DNA of 64,000 nt. It comes from Ignavibacteria bacterium RIFCSPLOWO2_12_FULL_56_21 (lineage in GTDB: Bacteria > Bacteroidota > Ignavibacteria > UBA10030). Below the pieces are notes generated by a model. It was given only the letters and a program-made list of their open reading frames with translations, was not told the origin of the DNA and did not search any database. The translations under genes and the position numbers were made by a program. Below, piece by piece: positions 43,944 to 52,546 of the stretch; the stretch's first letter is position 1, and every line of letters starts with the position of its first letter. The stretch lies in NCBI GenBank assembly GCA_001802945.1, contig MHAK01000080.1, positions 1 to 64,000 of the forward strand, in the 5' to 3' direction.

Positions 43944-46247
43944 TCAATCCTGCCCGGTGTCCAGCCAGATTGACCGTTCAGGCGCCGGCTCTTCAGCCCC
44001 AGTTCGGCCCGAATATCGTTCCAACGTGCGGATCTGTGACGGATCGAATCCAAAGAGGTCTTCAGTGCTGAATATCCGCTCAAAATCCGCAGAAGGGAGC
44101 AGTATGCGAAATCGATCCCCGCATTGTCGAAGGCGGTCGAGGTAGTATTCGGTATTCTCATCGGGCTGGGTAGGGTCCCACAATTCGGCCAGCTTGCTGT
44201 TGTCCGATAGGACAACGTCCCTCTTCGACCCTGTGATGTAGTACGCAACGACCGTCCCGGCGTCGGGTGAACGTTCACCTTTTCGAAGAGCTTCATACGG
44301 CGCACTCGCATGCCGTATGCCGCGCTCGACTTCGGCCGCATACACAGCCCACGAGTCTCCAATCGTTTCGCGTCTTCCAAAATCCGATGGCCGCCAAGTC
44401 CTGTGAAGTATTCGCTGAACCTCCGCAACATAAAAGCGGTGGAGGGTATGCCAGTCCTTACGGAGGATGAGTTCGATAGAGTGAAGATAGAAATCCCGAA
44501 GAAATGGTTCGAACGATCGGGGCGGATGAGACCGCAGAAGCGTCACCGGCTGGTCGTTGGACAGGGCCGCCAGAATCCGCGGACCTAGGGAAGCGGCGGT
44601 CGCATAGTGAGCGATGGGATACGCCAAAAGTCCAAACGGAAGCCGCGAGGAAACGTTCTGCCAGAATCTTGTGCGCGCTTCCTCACTTTCGAGATTGTCC
44701 GGTATTTGAGACGTCACTACATCGCCGGAGAATTGGACTGGCGTTACATTGTGAAGTTCCAGGACGGCGACGGAGTCGCGCAAAGCACCTGATCGCCACT
44801 GGTCTGCCGTCCTATACATCTGATCATCGTGAAACCTCGAGGTTCTCGACGAGATCGCGGCCCAGGCTCCATACAGCAGCGCCGCTGAGGCCGCCCGCTC
44901 CGTTGCGGAAAGTCTGTTCGGATCGGTGCTGCGATCTGCGTGCTGCTCGGAAGATTGCGCGGGAGGGGCGTGCTCGATGAGAGACTCGTTGAACCGAGTC
45001 AAGCGGTCCCGGAGAAGTCTGGCGATGTCGCTGTCTGAGCCTTGCCAGCCAATCCATGCTGATCTGGCTACCAGGGGAACGATGGCAACGTCGGCGACAG
45101 GTGAGAACAGGCCTGTTCGGTACTCTGATTCGGACGGATTCGCAGAGACGAAAATCAGCGGGGCCGCAGGGATCGTCCGATGGGCGTCGAGCAGGCCGGC
45201 TGCGGCAAGCAGTTCAAAACGGAACGCGGGTGAAGCTCTGATCACCAGGTCAGGCCGAACACGGAGCTGCGACGAAAGGGAAACCAGGAAGGGAACCACG
45301 ACATCGCTCGCCGCTCGAACGGACCGGCACTCATCGGTGGGAGGCACACGGCGCGTGCCGGGTGATGACCAGTCTTTCGAATGGCGGGACGTTTTCCGCG
45401 GGGAGCTCTGCGCAACCATCCTCAACAATGCACGGGTCGATCCGTCTAGTCCTTGCTCGAAATCCAACGGATCGAGAAGCGTTCGACCGGGTACCGAATA
45501 TACAGACGGGAGCCCCGGAGGAGTTGATAGGCGAAGTGCGAATCCATCGCGTCCGAGGGCGCATTCAATCCCGAGCATTTCGCAGCGGACGGCAAGATAC
45601 GGCAGGAGAACATCGTGCACGTGGAAGGCTTCGAGGATGTCAGGGTTGACGGTCTGAATCCAATCGAAGAATGATGATATGAGAGCCCGCTCATCGTTCT
45701 TGTGAATGCGAAACGAGGCGCGGTCGCCTGACGAGGAATGTGCAGCTATCGCAGTGATCCGGTCCTCGGTACGGTCGGCCCGGCTGCGGAATCCTTCGCG
45801 GGAATGAGTGCGGATGCTGATCTGCGCGCGGAGAACTCGATCTATCGGACATCCGGCAAAGAAAGAGGAGCGGGCGTCAAACAACCAATGGTCGGCGGGG
45901 TCGGCAAGGAGGAAAAGCCGGTCGAGGTCCAGGTAAGAGTGAACGCGCTCATGACGCCGCTCCGATGTGTGGCGAATGAGCGTATGGACGCTCTCCCAGA
46001 CATCTGGCCAACGCTGAAACCGGACGACCCTGCGCAAACCGACCGACCCTTCGAGCAGAAATGATTCGTGAGGAGAAGGGAGAAGTTCCGTTGATTCCTG
46101 TTCATCCAGCACGAGCCACGGGCGAAGTGGATGGTCGAAAGACTGGACGCCTTCGGACGAGCGTGCGTAGACTCGTACCGTGCGGTCGTCCAAAACGTGG
46201 ATGCCGACTATGCCGTTCGGAACGACCGGTGTTCCGTCGGAAGACAT
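43944..46247 (-). CDS. Inactivated family-B DNA polymerase
   Basis: 767 residues with the layout of a bacterial Pol II-type family-B polymerase and no catalytic site intact. Exo I DIE reads SIR (142-147, QISIRT), Exo II reads DILEAFHVHDVLLPYL (203-218) without its Asp, motif A DxxSLYP reads ADVAIVPLV (385-393), motif B KxxxNxxYG reads ERAASAALLYG (450-460), motif C YGDTDS reads FSGDVVTS (506-513). The surrounding hydrophobic pattern, the GR after Exo II and the thumb region persist, and the frame is open, so the protein is maintained. Inactivated PolB2-branch relatives are known; a structural or DNA-binding repair role is inferred. It starts 6 bp after the slipin gene. Confidence 0.75.
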   Translation of the reverse strand: MSSDGTPVVPNGIVGIHVLDDRTVRVYARSSEGVQSFDHPLRPWLVLDEQESTELLPSPHESFLLEGSVGLRRVVRFQRWPDVWESVHTLIRHTSERRHERVHSYLDLDRLFLLADPADHWLFDARSSFFAGCPIDRVLRAQISIRTHSREGFRSRADRTEDRITAIAAHSSSGDRASFRIHKNDERALISSFFDWIQTVNPDILEAFHVHDVLLPYLAVRCEMLGIECALGRDGFALRLSTPPGLPSVYSVPGRTLLDPLDFEQGLDGSTRALLRMVAQSSPRKTSRHSKDWSSPGTRRVPPTDECRSVRAASDVVVPFLVSLSSQLRVRPDLVIRASPAFRFELLAAAGLLDAHRTIPAAPLIFVSANPSESEYRTGLFSPVADVAIVPLVARSAWIGWQGSDSDIARLLRDRLTRFNESLIEHAPPAQSSEQHADRSTDPNRLSATERAASAALLYGAWAAISSRTSRFHDDQMYRTADQWRSGALRDSVAVLELHNVTPVQFSGDVVTSQIPDNLESEEARTRFWQNVSSRLPFGLLAYPIAHYATAASLGPRILAALSNDQPVTLLRSHPPRSFEPFLRDFYLHSIELILRKDWHTLHRFYVAEVQRILHRTWRPSDFGRRETIGDSWAVYAAEVERGIRHASAPYEALRKGERSPDAGTVVAYYITGSKRDVVLSDNSKLAELWDPTQPDENTEYYLDRLRQCGDRFRILLPSADFERIFSTEDLFGFDPSQIRTLERYSGRTGAEEPAPERSIWLDTGQD

Positions 46248-46253
46248 CGCAGA

Positions 46254-47015
46254 TTAGGGACGCTTGACGTCCTCAGACCGTGTGAAGGCCTTGAACAGAT
46301 CGATGGGCACCGGGAAGATTGTCGTAGAATTGTTCTCGGTGGCGATCTCCCGAAGCGTTTGGAGATAGCGGAGTGTAATGGCGCTCGGCTGCAGGGAGAG
46401 AATTGCCGCTGCTTCGGAAAGCTTCTGCGCGGCCTGGAATTCACCTTCGGACGCGATGATTTTTGAGCGGCGTTCACGTTCAGCTTCCGCCTGCTTGGCC
46501 ATTGCGCGCTGCATTTCCTGGGGAAGGTCGATATGTTTGACCTCGACGTTGGACACTTTGATGCCCCACGGCTCCGTCTGATGATCGATGATCTTTTGGA
46601 GTTGGAGATTGATCTTGTCCCGCTCTGCCAAAAGCTCGTCGAGCTCCGACTGTCCGAGCACGCTCCGCAGGGTTGTTTGCGACAACTGGGATGTTGCGAA
46701 GAGGAAATTCTCCACCTCGACGATGGCTTTTTCGGGCATCATTACCCGGAAATACACGACAGCATTGACCTTCAGCGACACATTATCCTTCGTGATGATG
46801 TCCTGGGGCGGAACATCCATGACCACTGTGCGCAGGCTGACTTTGACCATCCGGTCGATGAAGGGCCACAACCAGATGATACCCGGCCCTTTGGTTGCAA
46901 TAAGTCGACCCAAGCGGAAGACCACTCCGCGTTCGTATTCGCGGAGGATCTTGACCGAGTTCGATGCGAGAAGAACGAACAGCAGGAGCGCAAAAAGCAG
47001 GACGGGGTTTGTCAT
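46254..47015 (-). CDS. Slipin/stomatin-family SPFH membrane protein
   Basis: 253 residues. N-terminal membrane hairpin ([18 protein letters not shown]), SPFH domain (~25-180: [54 protein letters not shown]) and a C-terminal coiled coil ([20 protein letters not shown]). Forms membrane rafts and pairs with NfeD-type proteases, whose gene overlaps it by 4 bp (ATGA). Standard bacterial slipin length. Confidence 0.95.
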   Translation of the reverse strand: MTNPVLLFALLLFVLLASNSVKILREYERGVVFRLGRLIATKGPGIIWLWPFIDRMVKVSLRTVVMDVPPQDIITKDNVSLKVNAVVYFRVMMPEKAIVEVENFLFATSQLSQTTLRSVLGQSELDELLAERDKINLQLQKIIDHQTEPWGIKVSNVEVKHIDLPQEMQRAMAKQAEAERERRSKIIASEGEFQAAQKLSEAAAILSLQPSAITLRYLQTLREIATENNSTTIFPVPIDLFKAFTRSEDVKRP

Positions 47016-48301
47016 AACGGTTTCTCCGGTACGGATTCGACGATTAGCGTCATGTTATCGATGCGCACGATGCGCACAGATGCTCCTTCTGGTATGGCGC
47101 TGCCGATCGCGTGCGCGTTCCACAATTCTCCGCGCACCATGATCGTGCCTGTGGGAGAGAGCTGAGTCCGGGCGGTACCCGAGGCGCCAATAAGGGCGTC
47201 CGCGCCGGTGGTCGGCCTTCTTCGTTGGGCCGTGAGACCGATGCCAATGACAAACACAAAGAAGCCGACGGTCATTGCTGCGACAAGCAGAATCACGGAC
47301 CAGGAAATCTCCACGAACTCCAGTTCGGACGACGGACGGAACAACATGGCGGACCCGAGCAACAGCGCGATCGTGCCTCCTATGCCCAGCAATCCATGGC
47401 TCGCGATCTTGATCTCGAGAATGAAGAGAATGACCGCAAAAACAATGAGGGCAACGCCGGCATAGTTGACCGGCAGCGTTTGCATCGAGTAGAATGCAAG
47501 AATGATGCTGATGCCGCCGACGACACCCGGCAGAATGGAACCGGGATTATAGAGCTCGAACAGCAATCCGTACAATCCAAGCAAGAACAAAATGTAGGCG
47601 ATATTCGGGTCGCTGATGATTCCCAGGAGTGACTCTGCGAACGACGGTTCATTCTCTTCGATCGTTGCCCCCGCTGTTGCCAGCTTGACCTCGCCGCCGG
47701 TTACCGATACGGACCGGCCGTCGATCTTCCGGAGCAAGGTACTGTCGTCGGGAGCGACGATGTCGATGACATTGCGGTCGAGGGCCTCTGATTCCGTCAG
47801 GGCCGTGCTTTTGCGGACCGCTTCCTCGGCCCACTGAACGTTGCGATTCCGGCGTCCGGCAATGGACCTGATAAAGGCCGCCGCATCGTTCGTGGCCTTT
47901 TCGTTCATGACCGAATCGATGCCCCCCTGCAGGTTTACCGGATGCGCGGCGCCAATATTCGTTCCGGGAGACATTGCTGCAATATGGCCTGCAATGGTGA
48001 TGAAGACGCCGGCGGAACCGGCACGTGAGCCGGAGGGAGAAACATACACAATGACGGGGACAGGGGAGTCAAGGAGATCGCGCACGATGGAACGCGTGGA
48101 CTCCAGGAGTCCTCCGGGCGTATTGAGGCGGAGAAGGACAGCTTGTGCAGCCGTGCGACGAGCGTCGTCAAGTCCCCGTTTGACGTATTCTGCCGTGGCC
48201 GGTGTAATAGGACCGTCGATCGTAAGTGCGCTGACCCGTTGCGCGGCCGATGATCCTGCAAGGAAGAGGGTGCAACAGAATACGAGAAAGGACCGCTTCA
48301 T
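47012..48301 (-). CDS. nfeD: NfeD-family ClpP-class membrane serine protease
   Basis: 429 residues from the ATG complementary to 48299-48301, which opens a signal peptide ([20 protein letters not shown]); a longer reading would run into the tRNA-Ser. ClpP-fold domain (~25-230): [37 protein letters not shown] (catalytic Ser) and [12 protein letters not shown] (catalytic Lys). Four membrane spans (~240-345) and a C-terminal OB fold (~370-425, [17 protein letters not shown]) follow. Works with the slipin encoded just downstream, which is its substrate in characterised pairs. Confidence 0.94.
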   Translation of the reverse strand: MKRSFLVFCCTLFLAGSSAAQRVSALTIDGPITPATAEYVKRGLDDARRTAAQAVLLRLNTPGGLLESTRSIVRDLLDSPVPVIVYVSPSGSRAGSAGVFITIAGHIAAMSPGTNIGAAHPVNLQGGIDSVMNEKATNDAAAFIRSIAGRRNRNVQWAEEAVRKSTALTESEALDRNVIDIVAPDDSTLLRKIDGRSVSVTGGEVKLATAGATIEENEPSFAESLLGIISDPNIAYILFLLGLYGLLFELYNPGSILPGVVGGISIILAFYSMQTLPVNYAGVALIVFAVILFILEIKIASHGLLGIGGTIALLLGSAMLFRPSSELEFVEISWSVILLVAAMTVGFFVFVIGIGLTAQRRRPTTGADALIGASGTARTQLSPTGTIMVRGELWNAHAIGSAIPEGASVRIVRIDNMTLIVESVPEKPL

Positions 48302-48327
48302 GGTGTCGACGGGCTGCGCGAGGGAAG

Positions 48328-48417
48328 TGGCGGAGAGAGTGGGATTCGAACCCACGATACCCTTTCAGGTATACACGCTCTCCAGGCGTGCCAGATAAAC
48401 CACTCCTGCATCTCTCC
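48328..48417 (-). tRNA. tRNA-Ser(GGA)
   Basis: Acceptor GGAGAGA/TCTCTCC, anticodon arm CACGC-CTGGAGA-GCGTG with anticodon GGA, long class II variable arm (ATACC-TGAAA-GGGTAT), T-arm GTGGG-TTCGAAT-CCCAC, discriminator G and an encoded CCA (48328-48330). It ends 27 bp before nfeD and may be co-transcribed with it. Confidence 0.95.
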
Positions 48418-48429
48418 GGAGCAAGTTGA

Positions 48430-48458
48430 AGAATACACAAAGATGACAGAAGAAGCAA
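48430..48458 (-). promoter_or_regulatory. Promoter TTGCTT-N17-TATTCT for tRNA-Ser(GGA)
   Basis: On the - strand, -35 TTGCTT is complementary to 48453-48458, 17-bp spacer, -10 TATTCT is complementary to 48430-48435, 12 bp before the tRNA 5' end. It may also drive nfeD, slipin and the polymerase-like gene. Confidence 0.65.
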
Positions 48459-48511
48459 TCCGTTGATTTTCAGGGGACAATTGCGTTCTTTGCATCATCG
48501 CACGGACATCC

Positions 48512-48892
48512 ATGGGTCAATTGATACTTGTTGCGGAGGATCAACAACACATCCGCAACCTCATCGAATACAAATTGAAGAACAGCGGCTATGATGTCGT
48601 CGCAGTCGAGGATGGCGCTGCCGCGCTTGAGAAAGCGCGGGAATTGTCGCCGGCTTTGATCATGCTCGACATCATGATGCCGCTCATGACCGGCTTTGAA
48701 GTGCTCGCTTCGCTCAAGAATGACCCGCATACGAAAGCCATTCCGGTCCTCCTGGTAACTGCTCAGAGCAAAGAACATGAAGTGCTGCGCGGCCTTGAAC
48801 TCGGTGCTGAAGACTATATCACCAAGCCATTCAGCCCGAATGAACTCGCTGCCCGCGTCAAAAAAGTGCTCCTAAAGCACACCGCGACATAA
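48512..48892 (+). CDS. Single-domain response regulator
   Basis: 126 residues, one receiver domain and no output domain. Acidic pair VAEDQ, phosphoacceptor Asp in LIMLDIMMPLMTGFEV (~54), switch Thr in LLVTAQ and Lys in YITKPFSPNELAARV. It precedes the HEAT-repeat and glycosyltransferase genes by 31 bp, suggesting phosphorylation-dependent control of that system by protein contact. No histidine kinase is nearby. Confidence 0.93.
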   Translation: MGQLILVAEDQQHIRNLIEYKLKNSGYDVVAVEDGAAALEKARELSPALIMLDIMMPLMTGFEVLASLKNDPHTKAIPVLLVTAQSKEHEVLRGLELGAEDYITKPFSPNELAARVKKVLLKHTAT

Positions 48893-48923
48893 CTCTGGTC
48901 TCGGCCCTCACTTTCCCGCCGGG

Positions 48924-50057
48924 ATGAGCCTCACCTTTCTCATTATCCTCGCGCTGACCGCAGCCATCACGTTCCTGGTGGTCATGGCCGCAGTCTCTCT
49001 CGTCATCCACAAGAATGCGGTAGCCCGACGTCAGCGCATTCAACGACGCCTTACGGAGGAGTATGCTGTTGCACTGACCGAAATGTTGATGACGGAACTC
49101 CCGTCATTACCCGCTACGGCCCCGTCCAGCGCGCGCTTCCGGCAATACGAATCCTTGCTCGAGCCGATCAAGAAACAGCTCCAATCCCTTTCCCGCCGTC
49201 GGCGGCGAATTCACCGGACGGCACTTTTGGAAGTCATGCTCGACTACGCGCAGGACCTTACGGGGGAGGCGGCCGACCGCGTCGTCTATGCAGCGTATAG
49301 CCTCGACTATGTGCAAGAGCTCATTGCCGAGTTGAAGAGCCGGCAGTGGTATTCAAGAGCCCAAGCTGCGCGAGACCTTGGCGTCATCGGAGCAAAGCGG
49401 GCCATCGGAGGCCTGACGGCGGCGCTCGAAGACGACCATCCCGATGTGCGATTTCAGGCCATCCAGGCGCTGATTGTGCTCGTCGGAGCTGATGCGCTCC
49501 GCACGATCTTCAGGGTCGGTGGTCGGTTATCGACCTGGAATATGATGGGTCTCTCAGTAATCGTGCTCCGGTTCAAGGAAGATGTTGTTCCGCATCTTAT
49601 CGAAGGACTGTATGCGGCCGACCAGTCGTTCGTCCTCTTTTGCATAGAAATGCTCGCAGAGATCGGGTTTGTGTCGGCCGTGGAGCCATTGCGCAGAATA
49701 GCGACGGATTATCCCAACGTGGTCGTCCGGGCCAAGGCTATCGAGGCGCTTGGCAGGCTGGGAGATGAACGCGCAGAGCCTCTCTTGTTGAAGAACGCGT
49801 CGAATCCATATCCGGTCATGCGATTGCGGGCACTTCAAGCCTTGCGCAAGGTCGGATCGCCGGCCGCGTTGCCGGTGCTCGAAGAACGACTTCGTGAAGG
49901 GCCCCTTGAAGAAAAGATCGCCGCCGCGCGAGCCATGGCGCGCACGGGCCTCGAAGGGTGGACGGTTTTGGAACGGATGCGGAAAGAAGAAGGAACACTG
50001 GCGGCAGCAGCAGCGGTTCAGGTCCTCGAAGAATTGTCGATCGGAGGTTCTGCATGA
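48924..50057 (+). CDS. Membrane-anchored HEAT-repeat protein
   Basis: 377 residues. One N-terminal membrane segment (LTFLIILALTAAITFLVVMAAVSLVI), a helical linker, then HEAT/PBS-lyase-type repeats from ~140 to ~360 (SRAQAARDLGVIGAKRAIGG, HPDVRFQAIQALIVLVGAD, VVVRAKAIEALGRLGDERAE, PYPVMRLRALQALRKVG). A protein-binding scaffold. The ATGA overlap with the glycosyltransferase gene suggests that it regulates or assembles that enzyme. Confidence 0.87.
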   Translation: MSLTFLIILALTAAITFLVVMAAVSLVIHKNAVARRQRIQRRLTEEYAVALTEMLMTELPSLPATAPSSARFRQYESLLEPIKKQLQSLSRRRRRIHRTALLEVMLDYAQDLTGEAADRVVYAAYSLDYVQELIAELKSRQWYSRAQAARDLGVIGAKRAIGGLTAALEDDHPDVRFQAIQALIVLVGADALRTIFRVGGRLSTWNMMGLSVIVLRFKEDVVPHLIEGLYAADQSFVLFCIEMLAEIGFVSAVEPLRRIATDYPNVVVRAKAIEALGRLGDERAEPLLLKNASNPYPVMRLRALQALRKVGSPAALPVLEERLREGPLEEKIAAARAMARTGLEGWTVLERMRKEEGTLAAAAAVQVLEELSIGGSA

Positions 50058-51490
50058 CCGCCGTTACCGTTCTTCAGTTCCTGTTCGACACGTATTTCGT
50101 GTTTGTCGTGTTGTATTTTCTGATCGTCAATATCACATATTTCATTCTGTTGTGGCTGTCGTTCCGGGAGATCGTCAATTATATGCACCGGAATCTGTTC
50201 ACCGATTTCCGATCGGTCGTGCAGTCTGAAATAACACCGCCAGTCTCTATCCTTGCGCCGGCGTATAATGAAGAACAGACCATTGTTGAATCTGTGAAGA
50301 GCCTCCTCAAGCTCGCCTACGGCGAGTATGAGGTCATCGTCATCAACGACGGTTCAAAAGATGGCACACTGGCACGCATGATCGGTCAATTCGACCTGTT
50401 CCCCTCGAAGCGTGTGTATGTTGAGCACATACCAACTCAGGCGGTCCGGGGGATTTACAGGTCGCGTCAAATTGCGTATCAGAACCTCATTGTCGTCGAC
50501 AAAGAGAATGGGGGAAAGGCTGACGCACTCAACGTTGGCATCAATGCAGCGCAGTTCGCACATGTGCTGAGCATTGACGCCGATTCGATCCTCGAGGACG
50601 ATGCGCTCCAAAAAGTCATGAAGCCGTTTCTTGAAGATGATACGGTGGTCGCTGCGGGGGGGATCGTGCGGATCGCTAACGGTTGCGAGATCGTTAACGG
50701 CAGGGTGGTTCATGTCGGCCTGTCAAAGAAGCTCCTGCCGATCTTCCAGGTTGTGGAATATTTCCGTGCTTTTCTTTCCGGAAGGATGGGTTGGCAAGCC
50801 GTGAACGGTTTGTTGATCATTTCGGGGGCATTTGGCATGTTTAAACGGGCCGCTGTCATCGACGTCGGAGGATACCGGCACGATACGGTGGGCGAGGACA
50901 TGGAGCTGGTTGTCCGGCTCCACCGCACAATGCGAGAACGGAGGATTCCGTACAGAGTTGTATTCGTGCCGGACCCGGTATGCTGGACGGAGGCGCCAGA
51001 ATCTGTAAGCATACTCTCCCGGCAAAGGAATCGTTGGCATCGCGGTCTGCTGGATGTGCTGTGGATGCATCGGACGATGCTTTTCAACGAGAAGTTCGGC
51101 GTCATCGGCTCGGCAGCTATGCCCTACTTTCTTTTTGTGGAACTCCTCGGGCCGGTGTTTGAATTCTTTGGGTACGTCACGCTTGCCATGCTTTGGTGGA
51201 TGGGGGCCGTGAACGTTCCGATGACCATTCTATTCTTCATCGTTGCGCTATTCTACGGCGTCATGTTCTCTGTCGGAGCCGTACTTTTGGAAGAGATCTC
51301 CTTCCGAAGATATCCCAACCCCAAACACCTTGCCCTATTGTTGTCGGTTGGAGTTCTGGAGAATTTCGGATACCGCCAGCTGACGATGCTGTGGCGGATC
51401 AAAGCATTCTGGGATTATGCGAGGGGGAAAAAGGGGTGGGGAAGCATGCAGCGGACCGGTTTTGCCCGGCCCGCCGCCGGGACCATGTAG
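50054..51490 (+). CDS. Membrane glycosyltransferase, family 2 (processive polysaccharide synthase-like)
   Basis: 478 residues from ATG 50054. An N-terminal membrane segment (FVVLYFLIVNITYFILLWL) precedes a GT-A domain (~55-330): VSILAPAYNEEQTIVESVKS, VIVINDGSKDGT, GGKADALNVGIN, LSIDADSILEDDAL (DxD) and the processive signature RQRNRWHRG (QxxRW-like). Three C-terminal membrane spans follow. Resembles PgaC/BcsA-type exopolysaccharide synthases; the sugar is unknown. It is coupled to the HEAT gene and followed by a YaiO barrel. Confidence 0.9.
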   Translation: MTAVTVLQFLFDTYFVFVVLYFLIVNITYFILLWLSFREIVNYMHRNLFTDFRSVVQSEITPPVSILAPAYNEEQTIVESVKSLLKLAYGEYEVIVINDGSKDGTLARMIGQFDLFPSKRVYVEHIPTQAVRGIYRSRQIAYQNLIVVDKENGGKADALNVGINAAQFAHVLSIDADSILEDDALQKVMKPFLEDDTVVAAGGIVRIANGCEIVNGRVVHVGLSKKLLPIFQVVEYFRAFLSGRMGWQAVNGLLIISGAFGMFKRAAVIDVGGYRHDTVGEDMELVVRLHRTMRERRIPYRVVFVPDPVCWTEAPESVSILSRQRNRWHRGLLDVLWMHRTMLFNEKFGVIGSAAMPYFLFVELLGPVFEFFGYVTLAMLWWMGAVNVPMTILFFIVALFYGVMFSVGAVLLEEISFRRYPNPKHLALLLSVGVLENFGYRQLTMLWRIKAFWDYARGKKGWGSMQRTGFARPAAGTM

Positions 51491-51493
51491 CGG

Positions 51494-51580
51494 CGGAAGG
51501 GGAGGGATTCGAACCCTCGATACCCTTGCGGGCATTCCGGTTTTCGAGACCGGCCGATTCAACCACTCTCGCACCCTTCC
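51494..51580 (-). tRNA. tRNA-Ser(CGA)
   Basis: 87 nt. Acceptor GGAAGGG/CCCTTCC, anticodon arm CCGGT-CTCGAAA-ACCGG with anticodon CGA, class II variable arm (TGCCC-GCAA-GGGTA), T-arm GAGGG-TTCGAAT-CCCTC, discriminator G. CCA is not encoded. It lies 3 bp from the end of the convergent glycosyltransferase gene. Confidence 0.95.
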
Positions 51581-51596
51581 GGGGTGGCTTCACAGA

Positions 51597-51627
51597 CAAA
51601 TATACTGAAGAATCGATGGATTTCCAA
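51597..51627 (-). promoter_or_regulatory. Promoter TTGGAA-N17-TATATTTG for tRNA-Ser(CGA)
   Basis: On the - strand, -35 TTGGAA (complement of 51622-51627), 17-bp spacer, TATATTTG (complement of 51597-51604), 16 bp before the tRNA 5' end. It overlaps the first possible start codon of the divergent barrel gene. Confidence 0.82.
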
Positions 51628-51660
51628 CGAAGACCGAATGTCGGAATTTCCGGACGCATC

Positions 51661-52479
51661 ATGAGATTTGCAGTGCTGATGACGATCGCGCAACTGACCG
51701 TGAACGGGTTGCACGCGCAGGAAGGTGAGTGGCCGTTGCCGGCAAAACCGGTTCACTCCGTCGCCGGTGCGGAATACGGAATCGACGCTTTTGACCGGAT
51801 CTACGGACCAATGCATCTCGCTACGGCGTACGGTGGAACGCGAGGTCCCGCCGGCACGTTCTACGGTAAGTTCCACGTCGCATCCCGTTTTAGGCAGACA
51901 GGAGCCCAGGCGGAAGCGGAAGCATATCCAATATTCAGTCGGGGATCGTATGGATATGCTGCCTATGCGTATTCCGGAAGTCCGCTGTTTCCCCGTCATA
52001 GGGTGGGAATCGAAGCGTACCAGGCTTTCGAGTGGTCCATTGAAGGATCGATGGGCGTTCGACTCTTTGCATTTGACGATCGTCGGACGATTACACTTCT
52101 TACCGGATCGGCGTCGTTGTACAGCGGCAATTTCTTGATTTCCGCGCGTCCCTATGTGACCGTGAATGTTCCGGAAAGTGCGTGGTCGTTTGTGGCGTCA
52201 GGCCGGTATTATTTTGGCGAAGCAGAGGAATATGTATCGGTCCGGATTGGTGCGGGATTCGCACCGGACGAACGTTCGATCCAATCGAACACGGGCTTTC
52301 CGGGAAAGCAGATCTTCTATCTCCAATCGCAGACTGGAGGGTCGGGCATTCAATTCGAGATCACACGGAAGGTGCTGGCAGGCATCCAGGTGGACCTAAC
52401 GCGGCAGGAATTGAGCTTTCTCCCCGGGTCGTTTGTGCTCGATGTTTCTGCACACACGTCGATACGCGTGATCTTGTAG
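51661..52479 (+). CDS. YaiO-family outer-membrane beta-barrel protein
   Basis: 272 residues from ATG 51661, giving a clean signal peptide (MRFAVLMTIAQLTVNGLHAQ); ATG 51616 is possible but overlaps the divergent tRNA promoter. The barrel of ~16 strands is rich in Tyr/Gly (YGYAAYAYSGSPLFPRHRVG, ASGRYYFGEAEEYVSVRIG) and ends STSIRVIL-like (TSIRVIL). YaiO proteins accompany polysaccharide synthases; here the family-2 glycosyltransferase is just upstream with the tRNA between. A role in polymer export is inferred. Confidence 0.82.
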   Translation: MRFAVLMTIAQLTVNGLHAQEGEWPLPAKPVHSVAGAEYGIDAFDRIYGPMHLATAYGGTRGPAGTFYGKFHVASRFRQTGAQAEAEAYPIFSRGSYGYAAYAYSGSPLFPRHRVGIEAYQAFEWSIEGSMGVRLFAFDDRRTITLLTGSASLYSGNFLISARPYVTVNVPESAWSFVASGRYYFGEAEEYVSVRIGAGFAPDERSIQSNTGFPGKQIFYLQSQTGGSGIQFEITRKVLAGIQVDLTRQELSFLPGSFVLDVSAHTSIRVIL

Positions 52480-52507
52480 CGCGTACGGCGAGTCACAACC
52501 CGTTGCG

Positions 52508-52538
52508 TTGACAAATGGAGCAAAACTGACTATCTTTG
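52508..52538 (+). promoter_or_regulatory. Promoter TTGACA-N17-TATCTTTG for the PerR-like gene
   Basis: -35 TTGACA (52508-52513), 17-bp spacer, TATCTTTG (52531-52538). The predicted start at about 52543 is 4 nt before the ATG, so the mRNA is nearly leaderless. Confidence 0.85.
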
Positions 52539-52546
52539 ACGACACC

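Noticed and set aside
44926-45657. Plus-strand open frame (243 codons) opposite the polymerase-like gene
   Set aside because: Product is a shadow with no motif; the - strand frame shows a readable polymerase fold and operon position.
51193-52479. A 428-codon open frame running from inside the glycosyltransferase gene through the tRNA into the YaiO gene
   Set aside because: Its first ~155 codons are out of frame with the glycosyltransferase and cross the antisense of a tRNA; only the part from 51661 has a signal peptide and barrel pattern.
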